The notes beneath the pieces are model-generated. The model was given only the letters and a program-made list of their open reading frames with translations. It was not told the DNA's origin and did no database searches. A stretch of DNA of 64,000 nucleotides from Singulisphaera sp. GP187 (GTDB lineage Bacteria > Planctomycetota > Planctomycetia > Isosphaerales > Isosphaeraceae). Made by a program: the position numbers and the translations under genes. Shown piece by piece: positions 55,878 through 64,000 of this stretch. The DNA lies in contig NZ_FSRB01000001.1 of assembly GCF_900129635.1 (NCBI RefSeq), forward strand, positions 2,209,501-2,273,500, read 5' to 3'. The first letter of the stretch is position 1. Every line of letters begins with the position of its first letter.

Positions 55878-56777
55878 TTGCGCCAAATCGGAACGCTGCC
55901 GCCGACTCTCGACCCCAAGAGACTGACCGACCATCTACTCACCCTGGGGGTGACCACCAAGGTTGACAGTCGCCCCGAGGGCGCAGCCGTCTGGGTTCAC
56001 CACGAGGACCAGATCCCGCTGGCGAAACAGGAGCTCGAACAGTTCCTGAAGGATCCTCACGACGCGCGTTACCACGTCGCGGCGCAATCGGCGGAATCCA
56101 TCCGTCGTGAAGCGGACCGGCTCGATCGCCAATACCGCAAGAACGTCCGCGACCTCTCCGGGCAGTTGAACCGTCCGACCCTCAAACGCCGCCCCTTGAC
56201 GACCGCTCTGATCGCGATCTCCGTGGTCGTTTACCTGCTCCAAAACGGCCCTTACGGCTGGGCCACCGTCAATTTCCTCGCCTTCAGCGTGCAGGTCGTT
56301 GACGAACTCGGCATCCGCCACTCGCTCGGTCTCAGTCCGATCTTGCAAGGCGAGGTTTGGCGGCTCATCACCCCCATCTTTATTCACTTCAACATTCTTC
56401 ACATTCTGTTCAACATGTGGTGGCTCTGGACGCTCGGTACCTTGGTCGAAGTCCGACGAGGGACAGCCAGCTTGGCGGCCGTCGTGTTCGTTTCGGCGAT
56501 CGCCTCAAACCTGGGCGAATTCTTTTATGACGTGCGGATCGGCCATGAGCTTGCCCTCTTCGGCGGCATGTCGGGGGTGGTTTACGCGGTCTTCGGGTAT
56601 GTCTGGATGCGGGGGCGGCAGGAGCCGGAGCTGGGGATGACGCTCGACTACCGGACGGTCCAGATGATGCTCTTCTGGCTCGTCCTCTGTTTCTCGGGCG
56701 CGGTCGGTAATGTCGCCAACGCCGCCCACCTGGTCGGGTTGGTCGCTGGGATGTTTCTCGGACTCGCTCGAATTTGA
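55878..56777 (+). CDS. Rhomboid-family intramembrane serine protease
   Basis: A 299-residue GlpG-like protease. A soluble N-terminal domain (about 1-95, VTTKVDSRPEGAAVWVHHED) resembles the GlpG cytoplasmic domain. Six membrane segments follow. Landmarks are FIHFNILHILFNM (His170, His175, Asn179), the nucleophile Ser232 in GGMSGVVYAVFG and His284 in NAAHLVGLVAG. The catalytic dyad is complete, so activity is expected on membrane proteins. The start is a TTG with GAGGAA upstream; no in-frame ATG is better placed. It stands between the hydroxylase and isomerase genes on the same strand, with 200-bp gaps. Confidence 0.92.
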   Translation: MRQIGTLPPTLDPKRLTDHLLTLGVTTKVDSRPEGAAVWVHHEDQIPLAKQELEQFLKDPHDARYHVAAQSAESIRREADRLDRQYRKNVRDLSGQLNRPTLKRRPLTTALIAISVVVYLLQNGPYGWATVNFLAFSVQVVDELGIRHSLGLSPILQGEVWRLITPIFIHFNILHILFNMWWLWTLGTLVEVRRGTASLAAVVFVSAIASNLGEFFYDVRIGHELALFGGMSGVVYAVFGYVWMRGRQEPELGMTLDYRTVQMMLFWLVLCFSGAVGNVANAAHLVGLVAGMFLGLARI

Positions 56778-56955
56778 GCGCACGGGACAAACGAAGCCCG
56801 GGGGCGGTCACGTGATGGTCCGGAGACGTGATCCGAGGGATCTTTCGCAGCGGGTTGCGAAGGCAGGCTCGAGGTCCCACAATAGGGAACAATGCTCGCC
56901 CAGTGGACAGTCGCCTCGCCATTGATCCTGATCTAAAAGAGGGGAACGTTCGGGG

Positions 56956-57873
56956 ATGAAAATCGGCTTTGTCTCGGCGGTACTTCCGGAGTATTCGTTG
57001 GACCAGGTGCTCGGCTTCGCCGCCGAGGCTGGCTTTTCGAGCGTGGAGGTGATGTGCTGGCCGACCGGCCGCGCCGAGCGCCGCTATGCGGGGGTTTCCC
57101 ACCTGGACGCGGCCGACCTCTCGCCCGCCGCGATCAAGCGCGTGGAGGACCTCACCGCCCGGCACGGCGTGACGATCTCGGGGCTCGGTTATTACCCCAA
57201 TCCGCTCGCGAGCGATCGCGCCGAGTCCGAGCAGGCGATCGCTCATCTGCACCGGGTCATCGACGCCGCCGCGGAGTTGAAGATCAACGTGGTCAACTCG
57301 TTCGTGGGTCGAGACCCCGCCCTGTCGGTGGAGGCGAACTGGCCGAAGTTTCTCGAGGTCTGGCGCCCCTTGGTCGACCATGCCGAGCAGCGCGGGGTTC
57401 GGATCGGCATCGAGAACTGCCCGATGCTCTTCTCGAGCGATGAGTGGCCCGGGGGCAAGAACCTCGCGACGACTCCGGCGATCTGGCGGCGGATGTTCGC
57501 GGAGATCCCGAGCCTCAGCTTTGGACTCAACTTCGACCCGTCGCACATGATCTGGCAGCAGATGGATTACCTCGCGCCGCTCAAGGAGTTCGCCGCGCGA
57601 CTGGTCCACGTCCACGCTAAGGATGCCCGGATCGAGCACGCGGCACTCAACGATCACGGAGTGCTGAGCGCTCCGAAGCTCTGGCACACCCCGAAAATTC
57701 CGGGCCAGGGAGACGTCCGCTGGGGGCCGTTTCTCGGCACGCTGGCCGACGTCGGCTACGACGGACCGGTCGCGATCGAGGTCGAGGACCGCGCTTTCGA
57801 AGGCTCCCTCGAGAAGCGACTCGAATCGCTGGTGATCAGTCGGCGTTACCTCCTCCAATACCTCGGCGGCTGA
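56956..57873 (+). CDS. Sugar phosphate isomerase/epimerase (xylose-isomerase-like TIM barrel)
   Basis: A 305-residue cytoplasmic metalloenzyme-like protein of the AP-endonuclease 2/xylose isomerase barrel family. Seen are the first strand [15 protein letters not shown], the metal-binding strand [21 protein letters not shown] and [11 protein letters not shown], and the last strand [11 protein letters not shown], giving the Glu-Asp-His-Glu set. It probably isomerises or epimerises a sugar or keto-sugar; the substrate is unknown. A glycosyltransferase gene starts nine bases after its stop, so the two are co-transcribed. Confidence 0.92.
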   Translation: MKIGFVSAVLPEYSLDQVLGFAAEAGFSSVEVMCWPTGRAERRYAGVSHLDAADLSPAAIKRVEDLTARHGVTISGLGYYPNPLASDRAESEQAIAHLHRVIDAAAELKINVVNSFVGRDPALSVEANWPKFLEVWRPLVDHAEQRGVRIGIENCPMLFSSDEWPGGKNLATTPAIWRRMFAEIPSLSFGLNFDPSHMIWQQMDYLAPLKEFAARLVHVHAKDARIEHAALNDHGVLSAPKLWHTPKIPGQGDVRWGPFLGTLADVGYDGPVAIEVEDRAFEGSLEKRLESLVISRRYLLQYLGG

Positions 57874-57881
57874 CCTCTGAC

Positions 57882-58937
57882 ATGGCGAGCCAATCGACCG
57901 AGACCGGTCGAGCGAACGATGCTCCGTCGCTCGACCTGTCCGTCCTGATCCCGGTCTATAACGAAGTTCAGAATGTGGGGCCGCTCCATCGGGAGCTGCA
58001 CCAGGTTCTTAGCGCGCTCGCGTTGCGCTATGAGTTGATCTTCGTCGACGATGGATCGAGCGACGGGACTCGGGAGCAACTCGCCCAGATTCAAGATCGT
58101 GATCCCGAACACGTCCGGGTCGTTTTCCTGCGCCGGAACTGTGGGCAGACCGCCGCGCTCTCGGCGGCCCTCGACCTGGCGCGAGGAGACATCCTCATCC
58201 CGATGGACGGCGACCTTCAGAACGATCCGGCCGATATCCCGCGCCTGCTCGAGAAGCTCGACGAAGGTTTTGACGTGGTGTCAGGCTGGCGGAAGGCGCG
58301 GCAGGATGCGTTCGTCTCTCGCAAGATCCCCTCGTGGGTGGCGAACCGGCTGGTGGCCCGGCTCTCGAGCGTGCCGCTCCATGACTTCGGCTGCACGATG
58401 AAGGCATACCGCCGCCGCGTGCTCGAAGGGGTCCGCCTCTACGGCGAGATGCACCGGTTCATCCCCGTCTTCGCCACCTGGCAAGGGGCGAGGGTCACCG
58501 AGCTCGAGGTTCATCATCGCGCTCGCACTGCCGGTCATACCAAATACGGCCTCGGGCGAACGTTCAACGTGGTACTCGACCTGATCCTGATCATCTTCTA
58601 CCAGCGGTACGCCCAGCGCCCGATCCATCTCTTCGGCAAGATCGGACTCTGGTCGCTCGCACTCAGCTTCCTGATGTTCGGCGGAATGCTTTATTACAAA
58701 TATTTCCACACCGCCTTGACCGGCGACAAGGCAAAAACGTTCATCGAAACGCCACTCCCGCTTCTCGTCGTCTTCTTTTTCATGATGGGAGTGCAGAGCA
58801 TTTTGATGGGCGTCCTCGCCGAGATGATCATGCGGACCTACTATGAATCCCAGTCGAAAACGACCTACCTGATCGGTGAGATTCGCCAAAGTTTTCCCGC
58901 GACTCCCGCGGATTCCGCCGCCTTGGAATCAGCCTGA
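57882..58937 (+). CDS. Membrane glycosyltransferase family 2 (DPM1/ArnC-like)
   Basis: A 351-residue enzyme. The GT2 fold opens with SVLIPVYNEVQNVGPLH, the nucleotide-sugar sites are FVDDGSSDGTREQL and MDGDLQNDPADIP, and FGCTMKAYRRRVLEG follows. Two membrane segments (IHLFGKIGLWSLALSFLMFGG and LLVVFFFMMGVQSILMGVLAEM) lie at the C-terminus. Relatives move a sugar onto a polyprenyl phosphate or undecaprenyl carrier for envelope glycans. It is nine bases downstream of the isomerase gene, so both may belong to one surface-glycan pathway. Confidence 0.93.
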   Translation: MASQSTETGRANDAPSLDLSVLIPVYNEVQNVGPLHRELHQVLSALALRYELIFVDDGSSDGTREQLAQIQDRDPEHVRVVFLRRNCGQTAALSAALDLARGDILIPMDGDLQNDPADIPRLLEKLDEGFDVVSGWRKARQDAFVSRKIPSWVANRLVARLSSVPLHDFGCTMKAYRRRVLEGVRLYGEMHRFIPVFATWQGARVTELEVHHRARTAGHTKYGLGRTFNVVLDLILIIFYQRYAQRPIHLFGKIGLWSLALSFLMFGGMLYYKYFHTALTGDKAKTFIETPLPLLVVFFFMMGVQSILMGVLAEMIMRTYYESQSKTTYLIGEIRQSFPATPADSAALESA

Positions 58938-59100
58938 TCGAGGTCACTCATCCTTGCGCAGACAAGACTGACATACAATCCGCCCTTGCCGATCGGGGTT
59001 CGGATCGCTATGATTCGTTGGAACAGGCTGAATCCCTCGGCAGTGTTCGCCGTATGCCCATCCCTCAAGGCCCGCCCCCTTCTCGGCGGACTCCATCCCA

Positions 59101-60927
59101 ATGATTCGACGCGACGACATCCGAAATGTGGCGATCATCGCCCACGTTGACCATGGCAAAACCACTCTGGTTGATTCCATGCTCCGTCAGTCCGGCCAAT
59201 TCCGGGCGAGCCAACTTGTAGGCGATTGCATCCTCGATTCGAACGACCAGGAGCGTGAACGCGGTATCACGATTCTGGCCAAGAATATCGCGATCAACTA
59301 CGGCGATGTTAAGATCAACATCATTGACACGCCCGGGCACGCCGACTTTGGCGGTGAGGTCGAGCGAACCTTGCAGATGGCCGACGGGGCACTCGTCCTG
59401 GTCGACTCCTTTGAGGGGCCTATGCCCCAAACCAAGTTCGTCTTGCGGAAGGCGTTCGCCAACAAGATCCGGCCGATCGTGGTGATCAACAAGATTGACC
59501 GCCCCGATGCACGCCCTCACGAGGTCTTGAACGAGATCTTTGACACCTTCGTCGATCTCGACGCCGACGAACACCAGCTCGACTTCTCCTACATCTACGC
59601 CTCGGGCCGAGGCGGGTTCGCTTCGCATGACCCGAAGGCGACCTCGGGGGACATCCGCCCCCTGCTCGACCTGATCGTCCAGAAGGTGCCAGGGCCGGAA
59701 GTCGATCCTGACTCTCCCTTCCGGATGCTCTGCACCACGCTCGACTTCTCGGAGTATGTCGGCCGGATCGCCATCGGCCGGATCGCTTCAGGCCGCGTCA
59801 AGCGCAACCAGAAAGCCGTTCTGATCAAGGCCGAGAACGCGACCACGACCGGCTCGATCGACAGCGTGCTCGTCTTCGAGAAGCTGGGACGGGTTGAGGT
59901 TGAGACCGCCGAGGCCGGCGACATCGTCGCCTTGGTCGGGCTCGGATCGGTCGATATCGGCGATACGATCGCCTCGACGGACCGACCCGAAGCTCTGCCG
60001 CGGATCGAGGTCGGCGAGCCGACCTTGAGCATGCTCTTCACCGTCAATGATTCGCCGCTCACCGGCGAGGGCCAGTACCTGACGTCGCGCCACCTCAAGG
60101 ATCGGCTCGATCGCGAGCTGCGGTCCAACGTGGCGCTCCGGGTTGAGCCGACGGCAGAGCGTGACTCGTTCACGGTGTCGGGTCGCGGACTGCTCCACCT
60201 GTCCGTGCTCATCGAATCGATGCGTCGTGAAGGCTACGAGCTCGCCGTCGGCAAGCCCGAAGTCATCATGAAGCGGATGAACGGGGTCGAGCACGAGCCC
60301 TACGAGTACTTCGTGGTCGACGTCCCCCACGGTCAGATGGGACCGGTCATGGAACTCGTCGGCGCGCGGCGCGGCGAGCTGGCCAAGATGGATGTCCGCG
60401 GCGCCTATGCCCACCTCGAGTTCATGATTCCCGCCCGCGGTCTGCTCGGCCTCCGTACGCGGCTGATGAGTGGAACGCAGGGTGAGGCCATCATGCACCA
60501 TAACTTCCATGACTATCAGCCGTTCCGTGGGGAGATCCCCAAGCGGAGCAACGGCGTGATGATCAGCATGGTGCGCGGTCAGGCGGTTGCCTTTGCCCTC
60601 GATAGCCTGCAACAGCGCGGGACCATGTTCGTCAAGCCGGGCGATGATATCTACGCCGGCATGATCGTCGCCGAGAATGCGCGGGGCGACGACATGGTCG
60701 TCAACCCCTGCAAAGAGAAGAAGCTCACCAACATGCGGGCCTCCGGCTCGGACAAGAACGTCCTGCTCAAGCCCCCCCGCGAGCTCACGCTCGAGATCGC
60801 GCTCGAATACATCGAGTCGGACGAGCTGGTCGAAATCACCCCGACCAAGATCAGGCTCCGTAAGAAGGAGTTGACCGAGGAAGGCCGCAAGCGATCCGGT
60901 CGCGGCGGCAAGACGGTGAGCGTCTGA
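59101..60927 (+). CDS. typA: Ribosome-associated translational GTPase TypA/BipA
   Basis: A 608-residue GTPase needed for ribosome assembly or translation under stress. G1 is IAHVDHGKTTLVD, G2 lies in RERGITI, G3 in DTPGHADFGGEV and G4 in NKIDRPDARPHEV. Domain II, an EF-G-like domain III and the TypA-specific C-terminus (GARRGELAKMDVRG, GTQGEAIMHHNFHDYQP, VNPCKEKKLTNMRASG) are all in order. Length matches E. coli TypA (607). A rho-independent terminator follows at 60991. Identification is certain. Confidence 0.98.
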   Translation: MIRRDDIRNVAIIAHVDHGKTTLVDSMLRQSGQFRASQLVGDCILDSNDQERERGITILAKNIAINYGDVKINIIDTPGHADFGGEVERTLQMADGALVLVDSFEGPMPQTKFVLRKAFANKIRPIVVINKIDRPDARPHEVLNEIFDTFVDLDADEHQLDFSYIYASGRGGFASHDPKATSGDIRPLLDLIVQKVPGPEVDPDSPFRMLCTTLDFSEYVGRIAIGRIASGRVKRNQKAVLIKAENATTTGSIDSVLVFEKLGRVEVETAEAGDIVALVGLGSVDIGDTIASTDRPEALPRIEVGEPTLSMLFTVNDSPLTGEGQYLTSRHLKDRLDRELRSNVALRVEPTAERDSFTVSGRGLLHLSVLIESMRREGYELAVGKPEVIMKRMNGVEHEPYEYFVVDVPHGQMGPVMELVGARRGELAKMDVRGAYAHLEFMIPARGLLGLRTRLMSGTQGEAIMHHNFHDYQPFRGEIPKRSNGVMISMVRGQAVAFALDSLQQRGTMFVKPGDDIYAGMIVAENARGDDMVVNPCKEKKLTNMRASGSDKNVLLKPPRELTLEIALEYIESDELVEITPTKIRLRKKELTEEGRKRSGRGGKTVSV

Positions 60928-60990
60928 TCGGAGGGGGCCAAACCACCCCTCGTCCGATCAACACGCCTCCGATGAGTCAGTCAGTCAGCG

Positions 60991-61020
60991 AGCCGCTCAG
61001 GCGATCCCTGAGCGGCTTTT
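60991..61020. terminator. Rho-independent terminator shared by typA and the convergent isomerase gene
   Basis: AGCCGCTCAG (60991-61000) pairs perfectly with CTGAGCGGCT (61008-61017) around the loop GCGATCC and is followed by TTTT on the plus strand. On the other strand the same stem is followed by CGCTGACTGAC, with no T-run. The isomerase stop codon (60997-60999) lies inside the left arm, so its last codons form part of the terminator of its neighbour. Confidence 0.9.
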
Positions 61021-61845
61021 GATGAAGCTGAGTCCGTCTCGGCAGAGGCCGAGCGGGTCGGGGAAGAGGTCGCGCCAGACCTTGGTCGCCGCGGCCAAGG
61101 CGGGCAAGGCGCGACCGAACGCCTCGATCGTGAGCGATCCGTCGTAGCCACTCGCCTTCAGGCCGGACCAGTACGAATCCCAATCGACCTGGCCGGTGCC
61201 GGGGATTCCCCGGTCATTCTCCGAGACATGCACGTGGATCGTCTCGGCCGCACATGAGGCGATCGCTTTCGCCTGGTTCTTCTCTTCAATATGCGCGTGG
61301 AAGCTGTCGTACATCATCTTGAGCGACGGATGATTCACCGCGCGGACGAATCGGGCCGTATCGGCGGCCGTCGTCAGGAAGTAGTTCTCAAACCGGTTCA
61401 GATACTCGACCGCGAGCCGGATGTTTCGCGCCTGGGCTTTTTCGGCCACCTTGCTTAGCGTCTCGACACCGGCCTTGAACTCGTCTTCCGTCGGTCCGTT
61501 GCCCGTGAACTGACCGATCGCCGAGTGGAGCGGTCCGCAGAGGATCTCGCAGTCGAAGGCCGCGCAACGGTCCAAGACCTTTTCGAGCTGGGCGACCGCG
61601 GCCTGGCGAATTTGCGGGTCCGGGGAAATCGGGTTGGTCTCGGGCGACATGACCGTGACCGCAGTCGCGCTGAGCCCAAGGCTCTTGAGCCGTTTGCCAA
61701 GTCGTTCGTAGGGTGCGGGGTCATCAATGGCGAATACGGGAACCTCGACGCTGTCGAACCCCATCGCTTTGAGCTGATCGAGCAGGCCGTCGTGCTCGGG
61801 AGTGACCTCGGTCGTCCAGAGCAGCAAGTTCATACCGATCTTCAT
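60997..61845 (-). CDS. Sugar phosphate isomerase/epimerase (TIM barrel), D-tagatose/D-psicose epimerase-like
   Basis: A 282-residue barrel enzyme. It opens MKIGMNLLLWTTEVTPEHDG, close to hydroxypyruvate isomerase and psicose 3-epimerase relatives. Metal-site strands are LAVEYLNRFENYF (Glu), MMYDSFHAHIEE (Asp-His), IHVHVSENDRGIPGTG (His) and SLTIEAFGR (Glu). The ATG at 61845 with GAGGA upstream was chosen over one at 61974. It converges on typA. With the Gfo/Idh/MocA gene and a third isomerase upstream on the same strand it suggests a keto-sugar catabolic cluster, though a repeat-filled gap of 269 bp separates them. Confidence 0.92.
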   Translation of the reverse strand: MKIGMNLLLWTTEVTPEHDGLLDQLKAMGFDSVEVPVFAIDDPAPYERLGKRLKSLGLSATAVTVMSPETNPISPDPQIRQAAVAQLEKVLDRCAAFDCEILCGPLHSAIGQFTGNGPTEDEFKAGVETLSKVAEKAQARNIRLAVEYLNRFENYFLTTAADTARFVRAVNHPSLKMMYDSFHAHIEEKNQAKAIASCAAETIHVHVSENDRGIPGTGQVDWDSYWSGLKASGYDGSLTIEAFGRALPALAAATKVWRDLFPDPLGLCRDGLSFIKSRSGIA

Positions 61846-61933
61846 GGAGACGTCCTCGTCGTTCGTGGATGTCGGGCAACGTGGGCGGGCCACACTTCTG
61901 AGCGTGTGTTGAGAAGGCAATTCGACTTTTGTC

Positions 61934-62094
61934 GGGTGGGCACGGCCCACCCGCTTCATCGCCAAGCCTCTCAAAAAACAAGGTGGGCCGTGCCCACCCT
62001 ATGAGATCGTTCTCCTTTCGTAGGGTCCGCTATTACGGACCAATCTTCTAACGAGGCCACCATTGAAGATGGTCCGCAAGAGCGGACCCTACGA
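61934..62094. repeat. Cluster of two inverted palindromic repeat pairs (REP/BIME-like)
   Basis: Pair 1: GGGTGGGCACGGCCCACC (61934-61951) and its exact inverse GGTGGGCCGTGCCCACCC (61982-61999); each copy is itself nearly palindromic. Pair 2: TCGTAGGGTCCGCTATTACG at 62018 and the inverse copy 62066-62094 (AAGATGGTCCGCAAGAGCG to CTACGA) agree except for two mismatches and one gap; each copy again folds (GGTCCGC / GCGGACC). All lie between the isomerase start and the oxidoreductase end. The form is that of bacterial interspersed palindromic repeats; copy number elsewhere cannot be seen here. Confidence 0.85.
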
Positions 62095-62114
62095 GACCGT
62101 GCTCAGAAACGGCG

Positions 62115-63263
62115 TTAGACAGGGACGACCGTTTGCCACTGGCCGACTTCGGCCGAGTCGAGCACGGCGTCGCAAACCGCTTGAGTCGCGAGCGCCTCGC
62201 GGAAGGTGGGGCTGGTGGGCTTACCGGCGGCCAGGCCCTCAAGGAAGTCGGCGACCTGGTGGACGAAGGTGTGCTCGTAGCCGATCTGCAGGCCAGGCAC
62301 CCACCAGTGCTTCATATAAGGATGGTCGCTATCGGTCACGTGGATCGACCGCCACCCGCGCAGCTTCGACTCGTCGCCGTGGTCGAAGTACTCGAGCCGG
62401 TGCAGGTCGTGCAGGTCCCACTTGATCGACGCCTTCTCACCGTTGATCTCAAACGTGTAAAGCGCTTTGTGACCGCGGGCGTAGCGGGTGGACTCGAACA
62501 GCCCGAGCGAGCCGTTCTCGAACCGGCAGAGGAACGCGCAGGCATCGTCGATGCTCACCGGCTCGAGCTTGCCGCTGGCGGTGTGCTTCCGCTCCTTGAT
62601 GAACGTCTCGGTCATCGCGGAGACGTTCGCGATCCCACCATTGAGCCAGAGGGCGGTATCGATGCAGTGGGCGAGGAGGTCGCCGGTGACCCCGGACCCC
62701 GCGGCCGCGGCATCCAGCCGCCAGAGCCCCGCGCCCCCCTGAGGCAGGTCGGACGAGATCGTCCAGTCCTGCAAGAAGTTGGCCCGATAGTGGAAGACCC
62801 GGCCAAGCCGCCCCTCGTCGATCAGTTGCTTGGCGAGGGTCACCGCGGGGACGCGGCGGTAGTTGTACCAAACCGTGTTGGGAACGCCCGCCTTCTCGAT
62901 GGCTTCGACCATCGTCTGGCCTTCGACCAGATCCATCGACAGCGGCTTCTCGCACAAGATCATCTTGCCGGCCGCGGCCGCCGCGATGGCGATCTCAGCG
63001 TGCGTATTGTTGGGCGTGCAAATGTCGATGGCATCGATATCTTTCCGCGCAACCAGCTTCCGCCAGTCGGTCTCGATCGACTCATAGCCCCACTTGTCGG
63101 CGAACGTCTGGGCGTTCTCCGCGCTCCGGCCGCACACCGCCTTGAGCACGGGGCGGTATTCGAGATCAAAGAAGTCATTGACTCGCTTGTAGCCGTTCGA
63201 GTGGGTCCGGCCCATGAAGCCGTAGCCCACCAGGCCGATGTTCAAAGGTTTCTTCGCCGCCAT
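62115..63263 (-). CDS. Gfo/Idh/MocA-family NAD(P)-dependent oxidoreductase
   Basis: A 382-residue oxidoreductase of sugars or inositols. The Rossmann motif is at the start ([17 protein letters not shown]), the family lysine in [15 protein letters not shown] and the substrate domain in [16 protein letters not shown] with [20 protein letters not shown] near the end. No signal peptide, so it is cytoplasmic. Relatives often oxidise glycosides at C3 or interconvert keto-sugars, which pairs naturally with the TIM-barrel isomerases on both sides and with secreted DUF1080 proteins elsewhere in the window. It is 92 bases downstream of the partial isomerase gene and probably in its operon. Confidence 0.94.
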   Translation of the reverse strand: MAAKKPLNIGLVGYGFMGRTHSNGYKRVNDFFDLEYRPVLKAVCGRSAENAQTFADKWGYESIETDWRKLVARKDIDAIDICTPNNTHAEIAIAAAAAGKMILCEKPLSMDLVEGQTMVEAIEKAGVPNTVWYNYRRVPAVTLAKQLIDEGRLGRVFHYRANFLQDWTISSDLPQGGAGLWRLDAAAAGSGVTGDLLAHCIDTALWLNGGIANVSAMTETFIKERKHTASGKLEPVSIDDACAFLCRFENGSLGLFESTRYARGHKALYTFEINGEKASIKWDLHDLHRLEYFDHGDESKLRGWRSIHVTDSDHPYMKHWWVPGLQIGYEHTFVHQVADFLEGLAAGKPTSPTFREALATQAVCDAVLDSAEVGQWQTVVPV

Positions 63264-63355
63264 GAATCACCTGATTATGCTAAGTTTTCGATGTTGATGA
63301 ACAACTCTTCGACCGACCATCGCCTGTGTGAGTTCGCGACCTGGCGATCCCAGGC

Positions 63356-64000
63356 TTATTCCGCCCACCCGTGGGCGTCACGGACGGCGATCATCTTGGC
63401 CAGGATGTCGTTCCACGTCTGCGGCTTCATCATGACGGCGTTGGGGAACATGCAGCCGTCCCAGCAGATATGCTTGAATGCCTTGGTCAATTGGCCATTC
63501 TCGTCGCGGAGCCAGAATCCGGCATGGCGCGGGATGTCGAGCTTGCCGTTGGGGTCGGTCGCCAGGCAATGCCGACCCGTGTGATCGTGCGACCCCGAGC
63601 CGAAGACGGTGGCGTCGTTCTGGGCGACGTGGAAGTCGATCGTCCAGGGGCGAAGCGCGGCGGTGAGCGTCTTGAGCGCCTCGTCGAGCACGACGGGGTC
63701 CTTCCAGTCGTAACCGGCGGGCAAAATCCGATCCTGAGGGGCGTTTTCCCCCAACGTGTACAAGAGGGTGTGGGCCATGTCGGCCTGGAAGCCGACGCGG
63801 TCGGGTTCGCCCACCCGTTCGAGGAGGTCGACCATCGTCCGCCAGGAGTGCATGCCACCCCAGCAGATTTCCCCTTCGGCCGCCAGTCGCTCGCCGGCGT
63901 CGGCGGCAATCTTGGCCGCCTCTTTGAAGGTCTGAGCGATCTTCGCCTGATTGCCCGCCGGGTCTTGCGCCCAGTCCCCCGGTCCGCAGGCCGAATCGAA
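63356..64000 (-). CDS. Sugar phosphate isomerase/epimerase-like protein (partial, runs off right edge)
   Basis: The frame is open from the right edge ([20 protein letters not shown]) to the stop at 63356, giving the last 214 codons. Barrel strands seen include [37 protein letters not shown] and [20 protein letters not shown], with Glu, Asp-His and His ligands as in xylose-isomerase-like enzymes. The last part ([19 protein letters not shown], then [11 protein letters not shown]) is typical of planctomycete members. The start lies outside the window. It heads a unit with the Gfo/Idh/MocA gene 92 bases downstream. Confidence 0.9.
   Translation of the reverse strand, partial: FDSACGPGDWAQDPAGNQAKIAQTFKEAAKIAADAGERLAAEGEICWGGMHSWRTMVDLLERVGEPDRVGFQADMAHTLLYTLGENAPQDRILPAGYDWKDPVVLDEALKTLTAALRPWTIDFHVAQNDATVFGSGSHDHTGRHCLATDPNGKLDIPRHAGFWLRDENGQLTKAFKHICWDGCMFPNAVMMKPQTWNDILAKMIAVRDAHGWAE

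Noticed and set aside
1..64000. CRISPR arrays, rRNA or tRNA genes
   Set aside because: No regularly spaced direct repeats, rRNA signatures or tRNA cloverleaf with a TTCGA-type arm were recognised by reading; a tRNAscan or Rfam search would be the proper test.

Overview
The window is a stretch of a GC-rich (about 63-65 percent by eye) planctomycete chromosome, most likely from the Isosphaeraceae or a close relative. The assignment rests on families expanded almost only in Planctomycetes and relatives: three giant heme-binding dehydrogenase/HEAT/cytochrome c proteins, a DUF1549/DUF1553 cytochrome protein paired with a DUF1501 protein, a DUF1559 prepilin-like protein, DUF1080 domains, secreted sulfatases, and a sigma-70/FecR pair. 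Genus-level identity is an inference. No rRNA, tRNA or CRISPR array was recognised.

Layout. 1-6.2 kb: start of a secreted protein, 3-methyladenine DNA glycosylase I (tag), a hypothetical protein, a secreted beta-lactamase-fold hydrolase and the first large cytochrome protein. 6.3-11.7 kb: an Rrf2 regulator and an RND efflux pump (adaptor plus permease, no outer-membrane channel). 12.5-14.4 kb: an HD-domain hydrolase with a GlxA-type AraC regulator. 14.5-17.9 kb: an AT-richer gap holding two unrelated IS4-family insertion sequences side by side, sharing copies of the short repeat TGGGTGCCACG. 17.9-25.7 kb: small housekeeping and envelope genes (aldo/keto reductase, STAS protein, papain-like lipoprotein, DUF2127, cupin, archaeal-type glucose dehydrogenase, gamma-carbonic anhydrase, SGNH hydrolase). 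25.9-43.1 kb: a secreted degradation region with two sulfatases, a transglutaminase-like protein, a ceramidase-like hydrolase, a second cytochrome protein, a double DUF1080 protein, an esterase, and the DUF1501/PSD1 pair. 43.5-47.0 kb: DUF1559 prepilin-like gene divergent from an ECF-like sigma factor translationally coupled to a FecR/DNRLRE protein. 47.0-51.9 kb: a 1634-residue fusion of a CehA/PHP-type metallohydrolase with a dehydrogenase propeller, HEAT repeats and a c-type heme. 52.1-60.9 kb: CDP-alcohol phosphatidyltransferase, APC permease, aspartyl/asparaginyl hydroxylase-like enzyme, rhomboid protease, sugar isomerase, glycosyltransferase and TypA. 61.0-64.0 kb: two TIM-barrel isomerases (one cut by the edge) around a Gfo/Idh/MocA oxidoreductase.

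How the genes fit together (inference): secreted sulfatases, esterase, SGNH hydrolase, DUF1080 and cytochrome/dehydrogenase proteins suggest oxidative and hydrolytic breakdown of decorated glycans; the cytoplasmic isomerases and Gfo/Idh/MocA oxidoreductase would handle oxidised sugars.

The most striking observation is a 134-bp MITE-like element (50881-51014) with perfect 24-bp terminal inverted repeats and a perfect 10-bp target duplication. It sits inside the 1634-residue gene, and the added 144 bp is exactly 48 codons with no stop, so the frame is kept. Other non-coding structure includes a cluster of inverted palindromic repeats at 61.93-62.09 kb, a hairpin hiding a transposase start codon, and a terminator shared by typA and its convergent neighbour.
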